From Cloeon dipterum (lineage: Eukaryota; Arthropoda; Insecta; Ephemeroptera; Baetidae), in the NCBI RefSeq assembly GCF_949628265.1, contig NC_088790.1, positions 29,826,545-29,890,544 of the forward strand: 64,000 bases of DNA, read 5' to 3'. Both the position numbers and the translations under genes were made by a program. Position 1 is the first letter of the stretch. Every line of letters begins with the position of its first letter. Below, in pieces: positions 56,425-64,000 of this stretch. The notes beneath the pieces are model-generated. The model ran no database searches and was not told the origin of the DNA. It saw only the letters and a list, made by a program, of their open reading frames with translations.

Positions 56425-56672
56425 AAGTGGATATTTTTCCGGCCAAAACGTGCAGCGCAACGTGCGAACCTATTTTCCCGCCAAAACAATTTGAATGCAA
56501 GGAGAGCGCATGCGTGAGAACTGGCTGGATCTGACATTCATTCAGGCGGTCTCGTCTGCAAGTGCTCAAACCAGCTCTCACGCATGCGCTCTCCTTGCAT
56601 TCAAATTGTTTTGGCGGGAAAAAACGGTTCACACGTCGCGCTGCACTTTTTGTAGGGAAAAAATATCCACTT
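56425..56672. repeat. Long inverted repeat (hairpin), ~100-nt arms
   Basis: AAGTGGATATTTTTCC..GGCGGGAAAATAGG-type left arm and its mirror meet around a ~40-nt loop centred near 56550. The innermost arm AATGCAAGGAGAGCGCATGC and its reverse GCATGCGCTCTCCTTGCATT are perfect. GC-rich and well conserved between arms. Confidence 0.87.
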
Positions 56673-56888
56673 TACCTAATTCGACCCTCAGGAATCGATT
56701 GGTGTGCTCAGAAACTTCGTCAAAGAAGGTCTTTAACTAATATCCATAATTTTCAATGAAATCCCCTCTTCAAGATGTCTATTAGTGCGTTGGAGAGAGG
56801 ATCAGAAGTGAAAAGAACTATACAACTACACACATTTCTTCACTCTCTCTCTCTTGGGAGTGGCGGGCGTTCTCGGTTTTTTCAGCTG

Positions 56889-56920
56889 CTCTTTCTCTCT
56901 TTCTCTCTCTCTCTCTCTCT
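56889..56920. repeat. (CT)n microsatellite
   Basis: CTCTTTCTCTCTTTC followed by an uninterrupted CT run. Confidence 0.9.
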
Positions 56921-57106
56921 TGGCGAGGCAATAAATAAACAAGGCGAGGAAATTTATTATTCGTCGGTGGCAGCAGGGCGCTTGTTCGAGATATCGGTGG
57001 TACTTAGGGCGCTGTTTAGAAAGTATGGCACTCGATTTCGTTTTCTCATTTTTCTCTCGTCGTTTTGTTAATGTAAAAAAGGGGTTGTTGCCATTAACAT
57101 TAGCAG

Positions 57107-57107
<1 letters not shown>

Positions 57108-57140
<33 letters not shown>
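57108..57140. repeat. (CTG)11 trinucleotide repeat
   Basis: Eleven perfect CTG units. No long conserved frame surrounds it, so it is taken as non-coding. Confidence 0.95.
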
Positions 57141-57788
57141 AGCGCCTTTTGCGCGCGCTCTTGATTAATGGCTGAACTTAATTAAAAGTAAAATTCAACT
57201 TGAGAAGTGCGCGCTGCTCTCTCTCTCTCTTTCTCTCTGCGAGCAGCAACAGCCAGCCAGCGCCAGCAAACGAACAAAAGAGAGAAGAATGACTGCGAAA
57301 GGAAAAGAAGAAAAAGTGAGCAGGCGAGAGAAAAGTCATCGCAGGATAAACGCCAAGATTTGTATAAAGCAAAAGAAGAAGCAAAAATGAGTTGTAACAG
57401 GTTGTGTTAGTCCATTCTTGCCTTTTTCTCAGATATTGCTTTTAAAAGGCAAAATTTTTTCCTATCATATATATGGAGGAATTGAAATCAAGCGATCAAA
57501 TTTGACAAAATCTGAAATTAAAATGTTTCTTTTTGAGGAAGGTTTTCAAACCAACAATTTGATCATTTGTTAATTGCAGTCAACAATTATAATTAATTTG
57601 TGCAAACGATAGTTTCTAGAATAAAATCCAAAACGTTTTGGAGATTTTCATTGTTGCTCAAATCTGAAGGGTTTAAAGAAGTTTGTGCAACATCACGAAT
57701 TTATTTTAATTTTTGTGTAATTTGGGCGCACTTGGAGCTCTGGTGGAAGGCTTTCCATATTTGACAACCATTAAGTTATGATAACCCC
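57141..57788. other. No gene recognised
   Basis: CT-rich and GA-rich patches at 57220-57380, then AT-rich DNA. Frames at 57178-57410 are compositional. Confidence 0.45.
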
Positions 57789-58052
57789 CAGCGGTGGTCT
57801 AGATTGGTGCGACGCGCAGATATGGCGTCCGGTGGAGTATGGCGCGAAAACGGCCACGTGAAAAAGCGCGAAAATAATCAAGTTTTGGTCAATATTGTGA
57901 CAAGAATGTAGTAATTGTGTCTTTTGGGTCGTAAAAACAAACTCTTGACACTCGTACGGCAATCCAAAGAGAGCTTTTTGCTTCCCAAATTCAGACGCCA
58001 TCTTGGATCTGCGCAGTGCGAACCAATTTTATCGCACATCTGGACCCCGCTG
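57789..58052 (+). mobile_element. MITE-H, TIR element (hAT-like ends)
   Basis: 264 bp from CAGCGGTGGTCTAGATTGG to ATCGCACATCTGGACCCCGCTG. About 40-nt imperfect inverted ends include GCGCAGATATGGCGTCC facing GACGCCATCTTGGATCTGCGC. Opposite-orientation relative of 45065-45300. Confidence 0.8.
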
Positions 58053-59039
58053 ATAAAATCAGTATTTTCAACATCAAAAAATATAAACTGATTATATATT
58101 ATATTCATATAAAAAAAATAATTTTTCATTGAAGACGGTTTGGTGTTTGGTGTTATCAATTTGAAGAAGCAAAATAAATAAAATAAAAATACGTTGGTTA
58201 ATATTGCTATGCAAAAATTGGCTAATTAATATAATATAATTAAAATTTAGTGAAAATTATATTACAAACCGAATTTAATTTAAAAAATTCATAAAACATT
58301 TAGGAACAATTTTCAGTAACGTAAGTTTGGTTCATTTTGTAAATTAAATTAGACTATTAATAATACACACCTTTGTAATAAAGCACGAAACATAAACCTC
58401 GTGACGAAAATGACCATTACTGTTACTAAGGAAAACAATAACTAGAAAATCTGTAAAAAAAAACATTCAGCGAACATTTCGAGAAACCGAAAACTATGAA
58501 TTTTCCATTTATTTCAGTGTCCAGATGTTCAGAAAATTTTTCTAGATATTTAATTTCTTATGCAGGTTTTTATCGTTGAATTTAAATTTCTTTCCGTAAG
58601 TCAAAATTGGAAAATTTTGCTATTGAAAGTCATAAGGTTAAACTTTAAAAATTACGCAAGTAAATTAAAAACGAACTTTCTGTTATTGACTTTAATTTAT
58701 TTTTTTAAACAATCTATTTTGAATTTCAATTTTCAACAGTAATTTTTATTAGGTTTTTTAGTTTTTACCTCTTTGAAGCTTAAATTTTTGGACAAATAAA
58801 TAAACTGGACTGAATCATTGTTTACATATCATCAAGTCTAAGCCTAATTTTCAGTGGAAGTTTTTATCCCTTCTATTCAGATTTGTACTGAAATCACTTC
58901 ATTAATTTTCCCATTGACTTATATCCCAAGTTGTTCACATTCCCTTTCGATTTTTTTTTTATTTTTCAGCTGATAAGACCAGACCACGAAAGAATTTTTA
59001 AAAATTTCAGCTCGCGGAGACAAAAGAGGCACATTATTT
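58053..59039. other. AT-rich, no gene recognised
   Basis: Low-complexity A/T sequence; nothing supported. Confidence 0.5.
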
Positions 59040-59580
59040 ATAATAATATATTTTTGTGCGCCGCGAGAGCAGGGGCGAGCGTTGCACCGCGGGGGGTCAC
59101 ATGTTGGCGTCAAAGCCGCCTGCCGAAACAATATTGTCGCAGCCCGCCAGATTAGCTACGAGCCCCTTCGCCGAAAGAGTGGGTAGGGGGCGGCGGGCGG
59201 CGGGCAGGGGGAGGCCGGGGGTGCCTGACGCCGCATTCTTGCAAAGCTTTTCGCCGGGGATAAAAAGCAACTCGATCTGTGTGTGTGTGTGTGTGTGTGT
59301 GTGTGCCCCGGCTCCGCGTTCTTTTATTACGTATGCACGGCAGGTGTCGGTGATGTTCCTATCATGCTGGCCTATGCGATTTTAATATGTCTGCGCTGAC
59401 AACATTATTTTTCCTGCTGCTCTCACTTATTCGCTCGCTCGCATTTTGAATATTGCAGCTTTCGTCGCCAGATTGCGCTGTAAGAATGGCTATTTATTGG
59501 ACCGCACCGTCTGCGACGCCGACGAGAAGCAGCCAGCGGCAGTCTCCTCGGCGTCTGCATGCAACATTTGCTACGCCGAC
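59040..59580. promoter_or_regulatory. CpG-rich island with SOX-type palindrome
   Basis: Strongly GC-rich compared with its flanks (GGGGGCGGCGGGCGGCGGGC at about 59186). Contains ACAATATTGT at 59128-59137, two facing SOX half-sites, and a TG microsatellite at 59278-59305. A candidate distal regulatory element or promoter for an unseen transcript. Confidence 0.3.
59278..59305. repeat. (TG)14 microsatellite
   Basis: Uninterrupted TG run of 28 nt. Confidence 0.95.
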
Positions 59581-60512
59581 GGGGTTTAAAATATTAAATT
59601 TAGATTTGTGGGGCTGAAGATTGGATATCAATAAGGCTCCTTTGGGTGGCTGCAATTTTTCGACTTTTTGTTCTACACCATTTTTATTGTTTGGTGATAT
59701 AACCGAAAATGTAATTCTGCTTTTCCGGGAAATCTAAGAAAATAAGCCTCTTGGCACCAGTTTTTGCGTGTATTGCGATGCGCAAAATGCACCACCGGTT
59801 TTTTGCGCAAAAAACAGCTAGAAAAAACACAAATTTTAGTTTTTTTTCGAATTTAACACCGAAAAGGTTACATTTCAAGCCGAAAAAGTCAGATATTTAG
59901 GAAAATTATGATGATCTGTTACAATTTTCAGTCTTTTAGTCAATTTTATACTCATTTTGTAAATAATCTAAATTTTGTATCTTCAATAAAAATTCAAAGT
60001 GTTCCGGAAAAATGCGCAAAAGTGTAGAAAAACCGCAAAAAGCCCAGTTTTTGGCGAACCCTGCTCGAAGCTAATAAAATTGAGATTATCTCGAGTTACA
60101 ATGAAGCTAGAAGATCAAAATTCGTGCCAAAAGACGCCTTTTTAGATCACTGAGCCGTCCCAACCGGGCCGCCACCAGATTATCCACACGAGAAAGTTTC
60201 GATTTTGACTTAAAATTAGAATATAAAATAAAAAATAACCAAATCAGATGAATTTTTTATCAAAAAAATGGCAGTTCACCATAAAACCATGGTGAAATTG
60301 TGCTACATCTGCTTAATGCTCAACAAATACCCAAATTTTCACTGTCAAATACAAGGATCTGACAAAAGAAACAGTCTCTGTTACCCTGATTATTGGTTTT
60401 CTTGTTGCATTATTGATATACCGAACAATTAAATAATTAAAAATTGGCTCCAACAATCAGTTTACTTTCAACAAGGACGAAGAAAGGAGTTTTTTTGTGA
60501 TTTTGATGATTC
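59581..60512. other. No gene; dispersed repeat with GCGAACCCTG end
   Basis: Sequence around 59760-60065 (AAAATGCGCAAAAGTG, then TTGGCGAACCCTGC) resembles 24560-24680 and, more loosely, 3750-3820. Otherwise AT-rich. Confidence 0.45.
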
Positions 60513-60958
60513 TTAAAGAGGAAAGATACTGGAAAAGCCTGGGAAATGCTTGTTGCCAATGCATAAACTCGTCCCTTAGGATTCAGTTAAAGCCTAAATT
60601 GACCTAAAAGAAGCACTGTAATTTTTTAAGAAAATTGGCTGGAAAGTTAGCGTGCTTTTCAAATGGTACTGGATGTCTCCTTACTTGAAATCCGATTTAT
60701 TTTCAAAAGCAAGAGTTTCCCCAATAAGTGGCATGCACAATTAGACAGATCTCGACGAGAGGAATCGAAATAAATGCCAAGAAAATATGTTCAAGCACTC
60801 TAAATTTTGGAGAAAAATGGCAAAATTTGAATTTTTATTGTAGGAAGGTCATTTTTTATCATTGCAAATTGTTGAACAAATTGTTTATCGGTCAATTGTT
60901 TAAGGCATCCAACAATTTAAATAATTTTCAATTGTTGCCCAGTATCATTCCACTTTAA
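60513..60958 (+). mobile_element. MITE-1, full-length
   Basis: TTAAAGAGGAAAGATACTGG to AGTATCATTCCACTTTAA, 446 bp, with TTAA at both borders. Confidence 0.88.
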
Positions 60959-61539
60959 TCCAGGGCCGAGCGGAGTCATACTTCGCGCGCCCGAAAAAAC
61001 AAGTTCGCGAGCGCCACCTCGTGGCGCTGAGCGAAAGCTGTTAAGGGCCCTTAGTGCCTATCCTTTAGTATGGCGAGGTATAGGTTTGAGTGCAACGATT
61101 GGCTTCTGGGCAGAAACATCAACGTAATTGGCCAAGGGGACTGGGATGATCGACTTCGCATCCGTCGACAAGCATTTTTATAGCCATTCAGCCGTGGATA
61201 CGGCCGAAACTAAGCGTAAACGTGAAGAGGGGCGTGTGCATCAGTGAGCCTGCAGATGTTTGTTTACATCGTTCATACGCCCCGATTTCGGCTCGGCAAG
61301 ACCGTTAACGAGTCGATTTCGGCGCCGAAAACTTCGGCAACTGGGTGCCGACGTTTTGCCCACAGGGTACGGCAAATGATTTCGTCGTAAACCCCATTAT
61401 CTCGTGAAAATCAGTGGTAAATATGAAGTAGTTGCCAACGTAAAATGTTAAGTGCACTCTCAGCCGCAATCTTGTGTCCGTATCTTTTTATTTTAATGAA
61501 AATATTATTATTCTTTTTAAAATTGTCGTGACAACTGCG
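60959..61539. other. Higher-GC region; possible small exon
   Basis: Composition rises abruptly after the MITE. A short palindrome GCGCCACCTCGTGGCGC lies at about 61012. An ATG at 61070 opens a short frame (MARYRFECNDWLLGRNIN, then a possible GTAATT donor), which could be a first exon, but no partner exon is convincing. Confidence 0.3.
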
Positions 61540-61775
61540 TGCCATTGACCGGTGAGGCGCCATGACCAGGCGCCTGGGCCGACAAGTAAACAACCACCGT
61601 GTTTATGTATGAAATTGGACCTTTGACAATTCGTTCGCTGTGAAAACTACGTTAAACTTAAACATTGCTCGCTTGTTTTTTTAAGGAAATTAAAGGGACA
61701 AATTATTCATAAACATGGTGGTTGTTATCTTGTCGGCTCCGGCGCCTGGTCATGGCGCCTCGCCGGTCAGTGGCA
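61540..61775. repeat. Long inverted repeat (hairpin), ~75-nt arms
   Basis: TGCCATTGACCGGTGAGGCG..GGCGCCTGG..GACAAG..AACAACCACCGTGTTTATG faces CATAAACATGGTGGTTGTT..CTTGTCGGC..CCAGGCGCC..CGCCTCGCCGGTCAGTGGCA. The spacer is about 90 nt. Arms are close to identical. Confidence 0.87.
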
Positions 61776-61890
61776 AAATATTTAATAACATCAGGTTTAA
61801 AAATTCAAACGCGTGTATCGTGTGGCTGCGGAAAGGATCTAGTATAAGCCCGGCTAATTAAAGGTCTATCATACTGCTGGTATTTTTAGG

Positions 61891-62190
61891 TGGCCGATTT
61901 CTCTCGCCCTGATGACTTCATCGGGAACTTCTGGAGGACAGGGTCGACAACGGACAGAACAACCTGATCAACTGGGGTACGGAGAAGTGCCTCGTCAATC
62001 GTCAGGTGGACCCAGACGCAGCTGGTCTGGCCAAACTGCAGGAATTTAATCCGCATTGGGAGACATGAAAATTAGCCAAACCAACCTGATCGCTGTCAGC
62101 ACCAAGTTTTGCACCATGATTCCCCCACAGTGCTGGACTGAAATGCAACTTAGTATCCCCGTTCAGGGTGGTGCCCTATTAATCTAGAAA
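61891..62190 (+). pseudogene. Possible degraded coding remnant
   Basis: After a good acceptor (TATTTTTAG|GTGGCC at 61891), a frame reads VADFSRPDDFIGNFWRTG. A one-base shift then continues as DNGQNNLINWGTEKCLVN, ending in a stop, and a further frame (NLIAVSTKFCTMIPPQCW) follows. Spacing of W and C residues faintly recalls C-type lectin-like domains, but I cannot confirm this. Frameshifts suggest a dead gene piece. Confidence 0.3.
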
Positions 62191-62908
62191 AACCTTTTGA
62201 CTGCCACGCAAGAAGATTGATTTTTTTAATAATAGTGCTGGTCTGAGTAGATTTATCAGTTGTATGCTGCGTATTTTCCTTCTGTCATGTTTTTGGGATG
62301 TACAGGATATAAGCTTGGCATGAAAGTAGTATCACAACCGCACAATATTTGGTCTATAAAAAACTTGTATATAAAGAATAAAATACGGTCAAATGATTTT
62401 TTGAGTTTGTTTGAATCTTAAATATTCAATATTTTCTATCCTTTCATATGGTTGCTTGATTAAAATATAAATTCATGCAATATTTAATTTTAAAAAGGAA
62501 TCTCAAAATATAAAACGACAAAATATTTGTATTACTACGTCTTGAATATGGAATTAATTAAAAGTAAGAAAATAAATTCTTTTTTAATGTTTCAATATTA
62601 GGACTCGATAAATATTAAAAATTTTCTTTTTAAATGGTGTTTTCTGTAATTATTGAAAAGTGGCAGAAGCTTAAATGGAACACAACATTAGACGCCATCA
62701 ATATTGAAATTCTGCATCTTGAAGCAGCAATGGAATTTGAGGACAAGGTAATAAACTGAATCTGCGTGCATATACTTGCACAGATTTGTTTCAAGTCGTA
62801 ATGGCGGGAAATTATTAGAGTGGGGGTTATAGGCTCCACTGCAAATTTAACAAATCAACTAAATTAAATCATATTCTTAAGATCTTTTGACTAAATGTCT
62901 GGCTAAAT
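62191..62908. other. AT-rich flank upstream of THAP gene
   Basis: No supported gene. A 41-codon frame at 62634-62759 with a possible donor AAG|GTAATA is noted but not called. Confidence 0.45.
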
Positions 62909-64000
62909 ATGCCATCCTGCTGTGTTGCACATTGCAACACAAAAGATAGCACACCCATTACTGCCAAAGGATTTGACCAGGTATTAAATTTATTTAATTT
63001 ACGTCACATTTTGACATCCATTTATGCAGTGATAAATAAATATTAAGAAACGCAAGAAACATGTAAATTTAAGAACGGTTAAATATCTACTAAATAAACA
63101 TATGGTAAATTTACTAAATTGGAATTAAAGAGTTAATCTGGCGATAAAAAACTTGCAAAATTTATAGGTCCTACTGGAAGAATAATATTAGAATTTAAGG
63201 ATGTAAATAAACTGCGATGGTACAAATTTAAAATATTTTCAAAGGTTCCCCCATGTGTTGGTGTGCGCCTTTTTACCATCCCACCTGTAGCAACAGACGA
63301 AACAAGAAGAAAATGGATCTGGTCAACTGGCCGTCCAGAATCAAACATCAAGGACAAATCTAACTTGAGATTCTGCTCTCTACATTTTAGTATAGCCCAG
63401 TACAATCAGGATGTCGTTGCTAGGCTCAACAAAAGTGGAATTAAAGCAGCCAGAAAAGTAAAGCTGCTGAAACCTGGGGCAGTGCCCGACATTGTTCCTG
63501 GTATAAAAAGTCGAGAATTAATATTGGGTAGAGCCAAAAGACTCATGGAGAGGAAGTCCAAAACTAAGTAATATTAAGCTTTAAATTTATAACTTTATTT
63601 TAAAAAAAATACCAGGGTCACAAACCTGAACAAAGAGCAAGAAGAAAATCAAAATGACGAGTCAAATGGAGGACAGACCAGCACTGGAAATCTTCAACTT
63701 GACGTAGTCAGGGATTCGCATATACCTTTCGAAAGCCAGGATAAACTGTAAATTTCAGAATTAGTTGTTGAATTTCAATTGAGATATTTATTAAAACTTC
63801 CTTCAGTTCCTCTGGTGATGCAGCCCAAAAAATGGATATTATTTCCGAAGCCAGCAATGAATCCAAGGACCAAGAAATATTAGAGCCTGTTGAATCCCCT
63901 GCTTACAGATGGTAATGTGTGTGTGTCTGAAACATAAAATAGTTTTTTAATTAAGATAATTTTCAAATTAGGCTGAATAATATCGTTTACAAAAATCAAA
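62909..64000 (+). CDS. THAP-domain protein, N-terminal part (runs off window)
   Basis: Exons 62909..62980, 63245..63567, 63616..63747, 63807..63911 and 63972..>64000; phases agree. The THAP domain is a C2CH zinc finger that binds DNA, found in host regulators and P-element transposases. The start MPSCCVAHC supplies the first two cysteines near the initiator methionine. LFTIPP, RRKWIWSTGR and FCSLHF supply the conserved proline, tryptophan and the C..H pair in the usual order. A basic stretch (RAKRLMERKSK) and an acidic, Ser/Asn-rich linker follow. The remainder lies outside the window, so host gene versus transposase cannot be decided; the short introns and clean splice sites favour a host gene. 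Confidence 0.8.

Noticed and set aside
57108-57140. CTG repeat as a poly-Gln or poly-Leu coding tract
   Set aside because: No conserved coding sequence surrounds it in any frame.
62634-62759. 41-codon frame with possible donor AAG|GTAATA before the THAP gene
   Set aside because: It does not join the THAP start in frame by any clear acceptor and matches no family I know.

Overview
The window is animal nuclear DNA, most likely from an insect. It is AT-rich, with many 50-70 nt GT-AG introns and a LIM-homeobox gene of the insect Lmx1 type. The protein set (Lmx1, LSM2, POLR2M/Gdown1, RpS2, an M13 peptidase, a THAP protein) is animal. The compact introns and an RNI/LRR-type gene made me think of a mayfly, but that is a weak guess. 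Every gene model below was spliced by hand from reading frames and GT-AG sites; all the main models close in frame.

Layout. 1-2.2 kb: a 5'-truncated RpS2 piece whose 5' end is fused to a MITE. 2-7.8 kb: segment copy 1, carrying a small TATA-driven two-exon gene with DPR repeats. 8.7-11.5 kb: a compact secreted M13 metallopeptidase in 13 exons. 13.7-15.7 kb: a five-exon RNI/LRR-type gene. 17.7-23.9 kb: segment copy 2, inverted relative to copy 1. 24-29.8 kb: repeats, including SINE-like elements, one of them nested in a MITE. 29.9-30.9 kb: POLR2M (Gdown1). 31.6-32.1 kb: LSM2. 34.5-50.9 kb, minus strand: a complete seven-exon Lmx1 gene with a tRNA-Val(AAC) in its last intron. 51-62 kb: upstream, probably regulatory DNA with simple repeats, GC-rich patches and long hairpins. 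62.9-64 kb: start of a THAP-domain gene that leaves the window.

The most unusual structure is the relation of copy 1 to copy 2. Copy 2 is copy 1 inverted and circularly permuted. Its order is the part after position 4357 followed by the part before it, with the two outer ends of copy 1 (7827 and 1980) joined in its middle. This is what results if a 5.85 kb circle was excised or copied, opened at about 4357 and reinserted about 10 kb away. The event duplicated the DPR-repeat gene and the 3' end of the RpS2 piece, and made a new fused reading frame at the circle junction.

The second main point is the Lmx1 stop codon. It is a TGA followed by C, and the frame continues for 14 protein-like codons to a second TGA, which makes it a readthrough candidate. 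About nineteen copies or remnants of one TTAA-ended MITE family are spread over the window, several in Lmx1 introns and two nested with other elements.
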